Shown here piece after piece: positions 34,950 to 45,069 of a DNA stretch of 64,000 bases. The notes beneath the pieces are model-generated. The model made no database searches and was not told the origin of the DNA. It saw nothing but the letters and a program-made list of their open reading frames with translations. Both the position numbers and the translations under genes were made by a program. Within the stretch, counting starts at the first letter, position 1, and each line of letters opens with the position of its first letter. Source of the DNA: Bacteroidota bacterium (GTDB taxonomy: Bacteria > Bacteroidota > Bacteroidia > Bacteroidales > UBA12481); assembly GCA_018669475.1 (NCBI GenBank), contig JABHCC010000095.1:1-64000 (forward strand), written 5' to 3'.

Positions 34950-36072
34950 CTTGCTTTTTTTCAACACTCCGACTGATTCCCAGAAGAATACCAAAGGCCA
35001 AACTTGTAAATAATAAGGATGTTCCACCCCTGGAGATCCATGGCAGTGGCTGTCCGGTAACCGGAATTAGACCAACGGCTACACTCATATTCACGAAGGC
35101 CTGAATTACCACACCAATCACAAGGCCGATGGCCAGAAATGCTGGGAAAGTGCGGTCACATTTTCTTACGATCACTCCAGCCCGGTAAAGTAAAGTCAGG
35201 TATATAAACACAAGGGGGAATGCCCCAAATAAAAATCCATATTCTTCAATTATGATGGCAAAAATAAAGTCGGAATAGGCTTGTGGTAAAGTATGGCGCT
35301 GAGTACTATGTCCGGCAAACTTCCCCAATACACCACCATTTGCTATTGCAATTTTGGCCTTATCACTTTGAAAATTATCTCCTTCTTCAGGATTCACATA
35401 AGTCATCACTCTATTTTGCCAGGTACCTGTTCTATTTTGTTGTTCAGATTTGCTGGCGAGAACAAAAAAGATCATAACAAAGCTGATCCCAATAGCAATC
35501 AGGGCCAGCAGATACAATATCCTTACTCTGCCTACCATCAATAAAACCATACATGACAAAAACAGAATGGCTGCGGTTGACAGGTTAGCGGGTAAAATCA
35601 AACCACAGATCAACATAATCCATATCAGCACTGGCAGAAAGCCTTTTTTAAAGTTACGGATCTCGTCCTGATTCCTGCTTAGATACCTGGCAACGAATAT
35701 GATCAGTGCCAATTTAGCAAAATCAGAGGTTTGAAATGACACAGAGGTTCCGGGTACGGTAAGCCACCGGGCAGCTTGATTCACTTGCTCTCCTGTCATC
35801 AGGGTTATAGCCAGTAAGGCGGCAGCTATGATCACCATAAGGTGGGCAAAAACGCTAAACCATTTATAAGGAATCAGGTGGGTTACATAAATTATGAACC
35901 AGCCGATCAAGAGAAAGGATGAATGGCGAATAATGTGCACGGCAACATTCCCGTCATGATTAGCCAGCGAAACAACAGAGCTGGCTACGGCTAGACCGGA
36001 ATAAAAGGTCAGGATCACTATCAGGAACCAAATGACCTTATCTCCACCGAATAATTTTAACACATTCTTCAT
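34933..36072 (-). CDS. ftsW: SEDS peptidoglycan glycosyltransferase FtsW
   Basis: 379 residues with about ten membrane helices. FtsW polymerises lipid II at the septum together with a class B PBP. Typical segments: AARWLTVPGTSVSFQTSDFAKLALI, and the C-terminal VNMSVAVGLIPVTGQPLPWISRGGTSLLF. Sits between murD and murG, as expected in this phylum. Confidence 0.95.
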   Translation of the reverse strand: MKNVLKLFGGDKVIWFLIVILTFYSGLAVASSVVSLANHDGNVAVHIIRHSSFLLIGWFIIYVTHLIPYKWFSVFAHLMVIIAAALLAITLMTGEQVNQAARWLTVPGTSVSFQTSDFAKLALIIFVARYLSRNQDEIRNFKKGFLPVLIWIMLICGLILPANLSTAAILFLSCMVLLMVGRVRILYLLALIAIGISFVMIFFVLASKSEQQNRTGTWQNRVMTYVNPEEGDNFQSDKAKIAIANGGVLGKFAGHSTQRHTLPQAYSDFIFAIIIEEYGFLFGAFPLVFIYLTLLYRAGVIVRKCDRTFPAFLAIGLVIGVVIQAFVNMSVAVGLIPVTGQPLPWISRGGTSLLFTSLAFGILLGISRSVEKKQDEAAA

Positions 36073-36093
36073 CCTTTTTCCTTTTCCTGAGTC

Positions 36094-37431
36094 TTATAAA
36101 TTTCTCACAAATTCTTTGAACTGGCGACCACGATCTTCGTAATTATCAAACAGATCAAAGCTTGCACATGCCGGCGATAACAGAACCTGAGAGCCCTTCT
36201 CAGACAGGTAATAAGCTGTTCTGACAGCCTCATTCATATTATCTGCATCCACCACAGTTTCTACAATATCATCAAAAACGTCATGAAGCTTGGTATTATC
36301 CTTTCCAAGGCATACAATTGCTTTGACTTTATCTTTAACCAGTGGGAATAACATGGTGTAGTCATTTCCTTTATCTACACCTCCGACAACCCAGACAACC
36401 TGATTCTTCATTGTTTCTAAAGCATACCAGGTTGAGTTTACATTTGTGGCTTTAGAATCATTGATGAACTCAATTCCGTGGACTTTAACTACTGGCTCGA
36501 GGCGGTGCTCAACACCTTGAAAATCAGAAAGACTTTCTCTGATAGTCTCTTTCCTGATTTCCAGTACCCGTGAAGCAATACTTGCGGCCATAGAATTTTG
36601 CGCATTGTGTTTCCCTTGAAGGGATAGATCGAATATGGACATATTGAATTCTTTAGAGTGAACAACAATTTTCATGATATCATCATCAATCCAGGCGCCC
36701 TGTTCGTAGGGGCCTGAAAATCCGAAAGGGTATAATTGCATATCTGGCTTACGCCGTGCAAGTTCGTTTGTAATCTCTTTATCATCAGCATAATAGACCA
36801 GGTGATCTGCCGATTTCATATTTTGAAGGAGTCTGAATTTCGACTCTCTGTACTTGGTAAAACTATTATCGTAACGATCTAAATGATCAGGGGTAATATT
36901 CAATAATATGGCAACATCAGCTTTAAAGCCAAACATGCCATCCAATTGAAAACTACTAATCTCCAGAACGTAGTAATCTTTCTCATTCTCAGCAACCTGT
37001 CTGGCAAAACTATCACCAATATTACCGGCCATACCTACGTTCAAGCCAGCATTCTTAAGAATGAAGTAAACCATCATAGTAGTAGTGGTTTTGCCATTAC
37101 TACCAGTTATGCAGATCTTTTTTGCTTTAGTATACTGTCCGGCAAATTCTATTTCTGAAATAACGCTAATCCCCGCCTCACGAAGATCCCTGACCATGGG
37201 AGCTGAATCGGGTATTCCGGGACTTTTAACAACAAGATCACTTCTAAGAAGATAGTCTTTGTCATGTTGGCCTTCTTCCCAGGTAAGTGGCATGGCTTTC
37301 AATTGATCGCGGTACTGATCCTTAATGGTACCAGCATCAGAGACAAAAACTGAGAAGCCCTGTTTAACTCCCAGCAGAGCTGCCCCTGTTCCACTTTCGC
37401 CTGCGCCTAATATGCCTAGTCTCTTATTCAA
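36094..37431 (-). CDS. murD: UDP-N-acetylmuramoylalanine-D-glutamate ligase
   Basis: 445 residues. It adds D-Glu to UDP-MurNAc-L-Ala. N-terminal GAGESGTGAALL, ATP loop ITGSNGKTTTTMMV, central LNITPDHLDRYD, and C-terminal FINDSKATNVNSTWYAL with LLSPACASFDLFDNYEDRGRQF, all standard MurD landmarks. Separated by 21 nt from ftsW and by 4 nt from mraY. Confidence 0.97.
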   Translation of the reverse strand: MNKRLGILGAGESGTGAALLGVKQGFSVFVSDAGTIKDQYRDQLKAMPLTWEEGQHDKDYLLRSDLVVKSPGIPDSAPMVRDLREAGISVISEIEFAGQYTKAKKICITGSNGKTTTTMMVYFILKNAGLNVGMAGNIGDSFARQVAENEKDYYVLEISSFQLDGMFGFKADVAILLNITPDHLDRYDNSFTKYRESKFRLLQNMKSADHLVYYADDKEITNELARRKPDMQLYPFGFSGPYEQGAWIDDDIMKIVVHSKEFNMSIFDLSLQGKHNAQNSMAASIASRVLEIRKETIRESLSDFQGVEHRLEPVVKVHGIEFINDSKATNVNSTWYALETMKNQVVWVVGGVDKGNDYTMLFPLVKDKVKAIVCLGKDNTKLHDVFDDIVETVVDADNMNEAVRTAYYLSEKGSQVLLSPACASFDLFDNYEDRGRQFKEFVRNL

Positions 37432-37435
37432 TTAA

Positions 37436-38683
37436 CTATCTGATTTTCAATGTGGCTATTGTTATTACTGCGAGAATAATTCCTATAATCCAGAACCTGG
37501 TAACAATCTTAGGTTCAGAATATCCTTTTTTCTGATAATGATGATGGAGAGGAGCCATTAGAAATACTCTTCTTCCCTCCCCGAATTTATTTTTTGTGTA
37601 TTTAAACCAACCAACCTGGATCATTACTGAGAGTGTCTGCATCAGGAAAATCCCGCAGAGTATAGGAATCAACAACTCCTTTCTGATCATCACAGCTAAA
37701 ACTGCTATAATGCCTCCAAGGGCCAGGCTACCTGTGTCTCCCATAAAGACCTGTGCCGGATAGGAATTGAACCATAAAAAGCCAACGGTTGCTCCGATAA
37801 ATGCAGCTATAAAAACGGCCAATTCTCCTGTATTTGGAATGTACATCACATTCAAATAGTCTGAGAGATTGTAATTACCTGATACAAAAGCTAATACACC
37901 GAGTGTTGCTCCAATGATTGCCGAAGTGCCGGTGGCCAGTCCATCCAATCCATCTGTAATATTGGCCCCGTTGCTCACGGCAGTAATAATTAGTATTACC
38001 AGAAGAGTAAATACTAACCACGTCCATTTATCTGCTGCCGGCCCCATCCATGAAATCAGCCAGGAATAATTGAATTCATGATCTTTTACGAATGGGATGG
38101 TTGTAGTGGTAGCTTTCTCCTCATTGTAAAGTAAACCGGCATCTCCATTGAAGGCTGATTCCTGGAATTCTGTAATGACGGCAGGACCTTCAGCTGTTGG
38201 CACTTTTTCTCCAATAACAATATCCGGATGGAAAAACATGATCAGGCCAACAGTTAGCCCAAGCATTACCTGACCAATAATTTTGAATTTGCCTGCCAGG
38301 CCCTTTTTATTTTTTTTGAAAACTTTGATATAATCATCTACAAAACCAATCATCCCCAACCAGATGGTCGTAATCAATAGGATAATGACATAAATGTTAT
38401 TTAATTTGGCCAGCAGTAAAGTGGGTACAAGAATTGAGGCAAGAATAATAATTCCACCCATTGTCGGAGTTCCTGCTTTTTGCATTTGACCTTCTAATCC
38501 AAGGTCTCTCACCAGCTCACCAACTTGCCTTTTCTGTAAGTATTTAATAATACGTTTCCCAATCAGAGTTGAGAGTATCAGTGCAATGATCACCGATACG
38601 GCTGCTCTGAAAGAGATATATTGAAACATCCCTGCTCCGGGAACATCCATTTTATCAAGCCATTCGAATAGATAATAGAGCAT
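37436..38683 (-). CDS. mraY: Phospho-N-acetylmuramoyl-pentapeptide transferase
   Basis: 415 residues with about ten helices. MraY makes lipid I from UDP-MurNAc-pentapeptide and undecaprenyl phosphate. Motifs: [10 protein letters not shown], the acidic [23 protein letters not shown], and [12 protein letters not shown]. An insertion of about 60 residues after helix four ([15 protein letters not shown] onward) is common in Bacteroidota and makes it longer than the E. coli protein. Confidence 0.97.
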   Translation of the reverse strand: MLYYLFEWLDKMDVPGAGMFQYISFRAAVSVIIALILSTLIGKRIIKYLQKRQVGELVRDLGLEGQMQKAGTPTMGGIIILASILVPTLLLAKLNNIYVIILLITTIWLGMIGFVDDYIKVFKKNKKGLAGKFKIIGQVMLGLTVGLIMFFHPDIVIGEKVPTAEGPAVITEFQESAFNGDAGLLYNEEKATTTTIPFVKDHEFNYSWLISWMGPAADKWTWLVFTLLVILIITAVSNGANITDGLDGLATGTSAIIGATLGVLAFVSGNYNLSDYLNVMYIPNTGELAVFIAAFIGATVGFLWFNSYPAQVFMGDTGSLALGGIIAVLAVMIRKELLIPILCGIFLMQTLSVMIQVGWFKYTKNKFGEGRRVFLMAPLHHHYQKKGYSEPKIVTRFWIIGIILAVITIATLKIR

Positions 38684-38692
38684 TATTTTTCT

Positions 38693-40144
38693 TTATGATC
38701 TCAAATTTTTTAATTCTTCAACGTCATCGAATGGGTGTTTTACTCCCTTTACTTCCTGATAGCTCTCATGACCTTTTCCTGCTATGAGGATAAGATCACC
38801 TGATTGTGCCAAGGCAATAGCTGTTCTGATTGCTTCGCGTCTGTTAACAATTCTCAATACTTTCTTTTGATCATTATCTGTCAGGCCAGCTGCCATATCC
38901 TCAATAATTTTTTCAGGATCTTCTGACCGGGGATTATCCGAGGTTAATATTACCTGGTGGCTGAAAGCACATGCAGCCTGCGCCATTTTGGGCCGTTTGC
39001 CCGGATCACGATCACCACCAGCTCCTATTGCTGTGATAATCTTGCATCCTTCAGTTTTTGTTTCATTGAGTGCCTGAAGCACATTCTCCAGAGCATCGGG
39101 TGTATGTGCATAATCCACTACTGCGGTAACAGATCTACCCATGTCAACCATTTCAAGCCTTCCTTCAACCGGCTCCAGCTTACTAAGAGATTCCAAAATC
39201 TCATCCTCAGGCAGATTCAGTTCACAGGCTGCAGCAAATACTGCAAGCATGTTCAGTGCATTGTATCTGCCCATTATCCTGACCCAGAGCTCCCGGCCAT
39301 TAATCTGTAATGACATGCCCTGCGGATGCTGCTCCATGATTTTAAGGCTGTAATCTGCCATAACACGAGAGGCATATGTTAACTTTCGTGCTACACTGTT
39401 CTGAATCATGATACTTGCATGTTTGTCATCTGAATTCACAAGAGCGAAGGCCTCAGATGGTAAAGCATCAAACAGCATTTTTTTTGCGGCGATATAGGAT
39501 GCAAAATCAGGATGATAATCCAGGTGGTCACGTGTCAGATTAGTGAAAATTCCTCCTCTAAATCTGATTCCGGATATGCGCTTTTGTTCCAGAGCATGAG
39601 AGCTCACCTCCATCACCGCATATTGACAGCCAGCATCCACCATCTTAGCCAGGTAAGAATTAAGACTTATCACATCCGGAGTTGTGTGCGTAGCAGGATA
39701 TTCCCTTCCTTCAATAAGAATCCTGATAGTAGATAATATACCTGCCGGATATCCCATATCCCGTAGCATATAGTATAGCCAGGTAGCTATTGTTGTTTTA
39801 CCATTTGTACCAGTAATCCCTATCAATTCAAGTGATTGACTTGGATTCCCAAAGTAGCTGGCTGCTATTTGCCCAAGAGTTTCCTGACTGTCCTGACATA
39901 TAATAAAACAAACATCCTCCGGAGGAGATTCAGGCATTTTTTCACACAGAATTGCGACGGCACCAAGCTCAATTGCTTTTTCTATATAATCATGCCCATT
40001 GGTCTGAGTGCCAGTCATAGCTGCAAACAAACTAGCTTCTGAAACCAATCTGGAATCCAGACAGAGCTTGTGAATCTGTTTGTCAGTAGATCCGACAATG
40101 GAGATTCCTTTAACATCAGCTATTATGTCATGAAGATTCCTCAT
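38693..40144 (-). CDS. murE: UDP-MurNAc-tripeptide synthetase, meso-DAP type
   Basis: 483 residues. It adds the third amino acid of the stem peptide. ATP loop GITGTNGKTTIATW, TNLTRDHLDYHPDF, and DYAHTPDALEN. The DNPRSEDP motif in the C-terminal domain is the DNPR signature for meso-diaminopimelate, so the cell wall is predicted to be DAP-type. The ATG overlaps the PBP stop by 4 nt. Confidence 0.97.
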   Translation of the reverse strand: MRNLHDIIADVKGISIVGSTDKQIHKLCLDSRLVSEASLFAAMTGTQTNGHDYIEKAIELGAVAILCEKMPESPPEDVCFIICQDSQETLGQIAASYFGNPSQSLELIGITGTNGKTTIATWLYYMLRDMGYPAGILSTIRILIEGREYPATHTTPDVISLNSYLAKMVDAGCQYAVMEVSSHALEQKRISGIRFRGGIFTNLTRDHLDYHPDFASYIAAKKMLFDALPSEAFALVNSDDKHASIMIQNSVARKLTYASRVMADYSLKIMEQHPQGMSLQINGRELWVRIMGRYNALNMLAVFAAACELNLPEDEILESLSKLEPVEGRLEMVDMGRSVTAVVDYAHTPDALENVLQALNETKTEGCKIITAIGAGGDRDPGKRPKMAQAACAFSHQVILTSDNPRSEDPEKIIEDMAAGLTDNDQKKVLRIVNRREAIRTAIALAQSGDLILIAGKGHESYQEVKGVKHPFDDVEELKNLRS

Positions 40145-42264
40145 GTAACAGTTAGTTTTAGGTGAATAACTGTTCCCAGAGGCATCTCTGATCCTGGATC
40201 TATTGACTGATTTATCACTTTGCCATAGCCTGAAATCTTAATTCGAAAGCCAGCATTTTCAATGAGGGGAAGAGCATCAACAAGACCCATTCCGGTCGCG
40301 TCAGGAACTATTCCCCGGCTTGATTCCAGATTCTCAATAACAAACTGATCCTGATTTGTAAAAACACGAGCATAAGCACCCATCCTGCCATTTTCGACGG
40401 CTGGTAATTTCAATTCATCAATCAGGACTTCAACTGCCGGCCAATAACCTGATTTCATGACGGGAAGCTTTTCGATTTTATGGTTCCTGGTAACTTCTAA
40501 TCCTTTGTGCAAGGGCAGATTGGTAGCATAAACTTTATCCGCAATCTCCCTGAATACTTTTCCGGCAACTTTATTACCATAGTATACTCCCATATTGGGA
40601 CGAGTAATAACCACGATACAGCTATAGGCCGGTTCTTCTGCCGGAAAGTATCCAACAAAAGATGCCCGATACTCCTTGTTCCCATTGCTGGCAACATAAC
40701 CCTGATCCCCCTGTGCAATTACAGCTGTACCTGTTTTGCCTGCAAAACGATATTGATCACTGATAAGATTTGTAGCGGTGCCATGCTCAACTGCTCCTTC
40801 AAGCAGCATTCTGGCTTTCTTCAAAGTTTCATTTGAGCATATTGAGTGCTTTAAAACTTCTGGCTTAAACTCCTTAACAACCTGAGAATGATCCTTTAAA
40901 GCTTGCACCAGGCGTGGCCGTACATATTTCCCACCATTAGCAACTGCATTGTAAAATCCGAGTACCTGTAAGGGAGTCATCAACAATTCGTAGCCATGGG
41001 CCATGTAGCCAAGACTTACTTTGCTCCAGTTATCATTTGTATTTTTTATGTATGGATCTTGCTCACCAGAGATCTCAATCCCCATGGGATTTTTTAGTCC
41101 CATTGCATAAAGCCGGTCAACAAATCGCTTTGGTTTGTCTTTATAGTGGCGATCAATTATGCGGGCCATACCAATATTTGATGACTTTTCTAATACTTCC
41201 GCCACCGTCAATATGCCAAATCCACCGGTATGAGCATCTACAATTTCCCGATCATAATAATCGAATTTGCCATTGAATGTATTCACAGTATCCTCAAGAT
41301 CCACGTAACCATCCTCAAGAGCGGCCATCAAAGCTGGTAACTTGAAAGTTGACCCGGGCTCGGTAATCTCCCAAATGGCATAATTCTTTAATTCATAATA
41401 CTCCCCATCTGCTGCCTGACCAAGGTTAGCGATTGCCTTAATCGCTCCGGTTTTCACTTCCATTAAAACTGCACAGCCATGATGGGCATTATGAATCTTA
41501 AGAAGGTCATACAGAGCCTTTTCAGCCACATCCTGAAAGTCAATATCCAGAGTTGTGACAACATCATATCCATCCTGTGGATCTACCTCATTATTTACAC
41601 TGGTGGGTATCCAGGTTCCTCCACCCAAACGTTGTTCATGCCTTAAGCCATCTCTACCCTTAAGATAAGAATCATAGGCTCCTTCAATTCCAACTGTAGT
41701 GCCCTCATCTCCCTGATTAAGATAGCCAATAGTTCTGCTGGCCAACAATTTATAGCTTTTAACCCTGTCATTAGTCTGCACAAGTATCAGCCCACCCTGG
41801 TAACGCCCCTTAATGAATAGTGGCAATTTCTCAACTTCTAATACATCCTGGTAACTAACCTTATTTTGCAAAACGATGTATCGTAAGCCCCGCTCTCTCG
41901 CTTTTTGGATTTTGTTTTTGAAAGACCAGGCTGTCTGATTTCCAAACAAAGCAGATAATCCACTAGCCAAAGCGGAAATATCAGCCCCGTAAACAGAATC
42001 AGACATTCCGGTACTGTTCGGATCCATAGCAACAGTGAATGTTGGAACCGAACTGGCGAGAGGCCTGCCGTCAGCTGCCAGAATATCGCCCCGGTTGGCG
42101 GGTATGACTCTCTTATGCTGACTCACCATTTCAGCTTCGGCACGCCATTTCTCCCCTTCAACAAACTGGAGGAACAATACCTTAGCAAGTATTGCCAGTC
42201 CTCCCAGCAAAGCCAGAATATAAATCCATCCGATTCTTGATAATATGCTGCGTTTAATTTCCAA
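40141..42264 (-). CDS. ftsI: Class B penicillin-binding protein (FtsI/PBP3) with PASTA domain
   Basis: 707 residues. Transpeptidase that cross-links septal peptidoglycan. N-terminal membrane helix (about 10-30), dimerisation domain with RGDILAADGRPLASS, transpeptidase with catalytic STFK (EPGSTFKLPAL), SSN (EKSSNIGMAR) and KTGT (FAGKTGTAV). A single C-terminal PASTA domain (about 645-707: IVPDATGMGLVDALPLIENAGF) is present, as in many Bacteroidota homologues. Confidence 0.95.
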   Translation of the reverse strand: MEIKRSILSRIGWIYILALLGGLAILAKVLFLQFVEGEKWRAEAEMVSQHKRVIPANRGDILAADGRPLASSVPTFTVAMDPNSTGMSDSVYGADISALASGLSALFGNQTAWSFKNKIQKARERGLRYIVLQNKVSYQDVLEVEKLPLFIKGRYQGGLILVQTNDRVKSYKLLASRTIGYLNQGDEGTTVGIEGAYDSYLKGRDGLRHEQRLGGGTWIPTSVNNEVDPQDGYDVVTTLDIDFQDVAEKALYDLLKIHNAHHGCAVLMEVKTGAIKAIANLGQAADGEYYELKNYAIWEITEPGSTFKLPALMAALEDGYVDLEDTVNTFNGKFDYYDREIVDAHTGGFGILTVAEVLEKSSNIGMARIIDRHYKDKPKRFVDRLYAMGLKNPMGIEISGEQDPYIKNTNDNWSKVSLGYMAHGYELLMTPLQVLGFYNAVANGGKYVRPRLVQALKDHSQVVKEFKPEVLKHSICSNETLKKARMLLEGAVEHGTATNLISDQYRFAGKTGTAVIAQGDQGYVASNGNKEYRASFVGYFPAEEPAYSCIVVITRPNMGVYYGNKVAGKVFREIADKVYATNLPLHKGLEVTRNHKIEKLPVMKSGYWPAVEVLIDELKLPAVENGRMGAYARVFTNQDQFVIENLESSRGIVPDATGMGLVDALPLIENAGFRIKISGYGKVINQSIDPGSEMPLGTVIHLKLTVT

Positions 42265-42269
42265 GGTTA

Positions 42270-42653
42270 TTAGTCAATTTCAATTATATAGGGTGGTGAT
42301 TTAGCTTCCTCAAGTCTTATTCCTTTTTGCTTGACCAAGTGGATCACCTGTGTTTGTTTACTCTTCTCCATTAGCTCAAAAGCTGTGGATACCGATTCTG
42401 TTCTTAACTCCTTTAAGCGCTTCTCCAGGCTTACGACATCTGTCATCACCTTATCTCCCAGGTACTGATTAGCGATGTAAAAAAGGATCAGTGCAAATAC
42501 AAACAGAACAAAAGGTATTTGCCTGATTACCACTTCACGTGACAATACGCCTCCACCCAACAGCTCCTTGGCAGTAATCCGCTTATTCTCCCTGATCTCC
42601 TGGCGGGGAGTAATAAACTCTGTTTGTTTACTATTTTCCTTTTTTCTGCTCAT
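42270..42653 (-). CDS. ftsL: FtsL-like cell division protein
   Basis: 127 residues. A cytoplasmic basic N-terminus, one membrane helix (about 45-65, IPFVLFVFALILFYIANQYL) and a periplasmic coiled coil (SLEKRLKELRTESVSTAFELM). Layout, size and place between rsmH and ftsI identify it as the FtsL-like protein of this phylum, which scaffolds FtsQ and FtsB-type partners. Its ATG overlaps the rsmH stop by 4 nt. Confidence 0.88.
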   Translation of the reverse strand: MSRKKENSKQTEFITPRQEIRENKRITAKELLGGGVLSREVVIRQIPFVLFVFALILFYIANQYLGDKVMTDVVSLEKRLKELRTESVSTAFELMEKSKQTQVIHLVKQKGIRLEEAKSPPYIIEID

Positions 42654-43558
42654 ACATTCTTTTCAGCAATTCTAAGTTTGGCACTCCTGGCTCTTGGATT
42701 CCGTGCCAGTTCTTCTTCTGAGGGTGTAATCAGTTTTCTGTTCACCAGATTAAATGGGGTTATTGGTACCCCATACAGGTCTTTAAGCACTTCACCACTA
42801 AAATTTCCTGATCTGAAAAAATTCTTCACCAATCGATCTTCAAGAGAATGGTAAGAGATGATAACCAGACGTGAACCTTTTTTCATGACATCAAGACTTT
42901 GGAGCAGCATGCTCGACAAGCCCTCGATCTCCTGATTCACCTCTAAACGTAAGGCTTGGAAAACCCTGGCCAGGTCTTTATTCTCTTTCCCTCTTTTCAG
43001 TAGTGGATTTAGACAGCTCACTAATTCGCCGGTGGTCTCAATTTTTGCCTCTTCACGATAGCGCAAAATCCGTCCGACAAATGCACCCGGACGCTCAAGC
43101 TCACCATATGTTTTAAAAATCCTGTTCAATTCCTCTTTTGAATAATTATTTACAATGTCTTTTGCCGTTTGTGACATCCCCGGATTCATCCTCATATCCA
43201 GTTCAGCATCATATCTGAAACTGAAGCCCCTCTCTGGAGAATTCAGGTGATGAGATGAAACACCCAGATCTGCTAAAATTCCATCTACTTTATCTATGCC
43301 GAGGTAGTCAAGAAAATTCTTTAGAAATCTGAAGTTGTGTGGAACAAGACTAAACCGTTTGTCCTGTATTTTATTGGCAGCTGCATCAGGATCCTGATCA
43401 AAACCGATCAAGCTGCCATCGCCCAGGAGTTTCAAAATCTCTCGTGAGTGCCCTCCTCCTCCAAAGGTCAAATCCAGATAAGTGCCTCCGGCAATAACCG
43501 ACAGGCCTGCAATGCTCTCCTCCAGCAACACGGGCGTATGATAATCTGATATTCCCAT
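42650..43558 (-). CDS. rsmH: 16S rRNA (cytosine1402-N4)-methyltransferase
   Basis: 302 residues. RsmH (MraW) methylates C1402 of 16S rRNA using S-adenosylmethionine. Seen: YHTPVLLEESIAGL at the start, the SAM motif YLDLTFGGGGHSREIL, GILADLGVSSHHLNSPERGFSF, and VIISYHSLEDRLVKNFF. It starts 2 nt before the mraZ stop side and is translated with it. Confidence 0.97.
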   Translation of the reverse strand: MGISDYHTPVLLEESIAGLSVIAGGTYLDLTFGGGGHSREILKLLGDGSLIGFDQDPDAAANKIQDKRFSLVPHNFRFLKNFLDYLGIDKVDGILADLGVSSHHLNSPERGFSFRYDAELDMRMNPGMSQTAKDIVNNYSKEELNRIFKTYGELERPGAFVGRILRYREEAKIETTGELVSCLNPLLKRGKENKDLARVFQALRLEVNQEIEGLSSMLLQSLDVMKKGSRLVIISYHSLEDRLVKNFFRSGNFSGEVLKDLYGVPITPFNLVNRKLITPSEEELARNPRARSAKLRIAEKNV

Positions 43559-43560
43559 AA

Positions 43561-44037
43561 TTATTCATCATCCCATTTAAAATCACCCATCACCTCCTCG
43601 GCTAGAGATCTCCTCTCCTCATCCGATAATTGGCCACTTTGGTATCCGGAGGCAGCCATTAATTCAACAACATTCCCCTGACCCGACAAGGCCACTTCCT
43701 GTTGTTTTCCAGGTTCAACACCTATATCATCCAAGAACCTCCTTGGTAAAAGGATTCTTCCTGAACCATCCAGCTCCATCTCCAATACATCTCTGAAAAA
43801 ATCCCTGCGAAACTGATCATGCCTTTCATTATAGGGATTCAACTTGCTTAATGTTCTGGAAACTAACTTATCCCATACATTCTCCGGATATAGAATCAGA
43901 CTCTTCTCAAAGGTGTTCATCTTACCCACAAAGGTCTCTCCTGCTTCCGATGGCATCTGCTTTTTCAGCTTCGCCGGGAAGAGGAATCTACCTTTTGAAT
44001 CAACCTTACAATAATGATCTCCTTTGAATCTGGACAT
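43561..44037 (-). CDS. mraZ: Transcriptional regulator MraZ
   Basis: 158 residues with two AbrB-like half domains: KVDSKGRFLFPAKL near the start and MELDGSGRILLPRRFLDDI in the middle. MraZ binds repeats before its own gene and tunes the division and cell-wall cluster in other bacteria. It is the first gene of the series, so the cluster promoter must lie in 44038-44187. No clear MraZ box (TGGGN repeats) was found there. Confidence 0.95.
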   Translation of the reverse strand: MSRFKGDHYCKVDSKGRFLFPAKLKKQMPSEAGETFVGKMNTFEKSLILYPENVWDKLVSRTLSKLNPYNERHDQFRRDFFRDVLEMELDGSGRILLPRRFLDDIGVEPGKQQEVALSGQGNVVELMAASGYQSGQLSDEERRSLAEEVMGDFKWDDE

Positions 44038-44125
44038 ATTTAGCCCCTTTTAGAAGTAAAATAAACACTTCTTAACACAAATTCCCAATTTTTGACACTT
44101 TATTACCAAAACTGTTAATAACTTT

Positions 44126-44163
44126 TATCTTTGAATTGCCGCGAATAAATAATTGTATCTTTG
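44126..44163 (+). promoter_or_regulatory. Promoter of glsA-glsB with doubled TATCTTTG
   Basis: TATCTTTG at 44156-44163 is a consensus -7 element, 25 nt before the glsA ATG. TTTG at 44130-44133 could be the -33 box (22-nt spacing). A second complete TATCTTTG at 44126-44133 overlaps it, so two start sites are possible. Confidence 0.55.
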
Positions 44164-44187
44164 GCAGGGACAAAAAGATGAGGAAGA

Positions 44188-45030
44188 ATGGCAGAGAAAC
44201 AAGCAACTGAAGACCTTCAGCTGATTGACATTGAGCAAGTATTTGCATCAAAGGATGAGAAGCTTTTAAAGCGTATTCCAGGATTTTTTATCCACTACCT
44301 GAAAAGGATTGTTCATCAGGATGAGATCAATAAATTCCTGACAGATATTCAAGGAAACGAAGGACAGGATTTTGTTGACCGGGCACTTGAATATATGAAT
44401 GTAAACATCATACTTAAAGGTGTTGAGAACATTCCATCAAATTCAAGAATGATTATCGTTTCTAACCACCCATTGGGGGGATTGGATGGCATGTGTCTGA
44501 TGCAAACCCTGGCTGAACGTCTTGATCCGAATATTATGGCCACATCAAACGACATATTGATGAACGTAAAGCCTTCACGATCGCTTTTTCTTGGCGTTAA
44601 CAAGCACGGAGGGAACAGCAGGGCATACATCAAAGAAATGCAGGAGACTTTTGATGGAGACAAAGCAGTTATCTTTTTTCCTGCCGGATTGGTGAGCCGC
44701 CGAAAGTGGGGTAAAATTGAAGATACTGAATGGAAAAGGACTTTTGTGAAAAAATCAGTTAGTCACAAAAGAGATGTATTGCCGGTTCACATAAGCGGAC
44801 GGGTATCGAATTTTTTCTATAACCTATCTAATATCAGAACCTTCCTGGGCATTAAATACAATATTGAGATGCTTTATCTGGTCGACGAGCTTCTAAAGCA
44901 TAAAAACCAGGATCTGACCATCACTTTCGGACCAGTGATTCCGTGGTCACACTTCACAAGAGATAAGAGTCCTGAAGAATGGGCCAAAGAGGTTAAAAAG
45001 CAGGTTTACGAATTCGGTAAAAAATTGTAA
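44188..45030 (+). CDS. glsA: GlsA-like O-acyltransferase for glycine lipids
   Basis: 280 residues, PlsC/LPLAT family. Motif NHPLGGLDG is the acceptor-binding His-Asp box of this subgroup (one residue longer than the usual HX4D) and FFPAGLVSRR replaces the FPEGTRSR box. In Bacteroides thetaiotaomicron a paired O-acyltransferase (GlsA) and N-acyltransferase (GlsB) make glycine lipids; here the two genes are adjacent (39 nt apart). It may add the second acyl chain at the membrane. Divergent from mraZ. Confidence 0.75.
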   Translation: MAEKQATEDLQLIDIEQVFASKDEKLLKRIPGFFIHYLKRIVHQDEINKFLTDIQGNEGQDFVDRALEYMNVNIILKGVENIPSNSRMIIVSNHPLGGLDGMCLMQTLAERLDPNIMATSNDILMNVKPSRSLFLGVNKHGGNSRAYIKEMQETFDGDKAVIFFPAGLVSRRKWGKIEDTEWKRTFVKKSVSHKRDVLPVHISGRVSNFFYNLSNIRTFLGIKYNIEMLYLVDELLKHKNQDLTITFGPVIPWSHFTRDKSPEEWAKEVKKQVYEFGKKL

Positions 45031-45069
45031 TTTTATCAGTGTCCAATTCAACCGGATTATTTGAAGCAG

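Noticed and set aside
44038-44187. MraZ-box repeats upstream of mraZ
   Set aside because: No set of evenly spaced TGGGN motifs could be found by eye.
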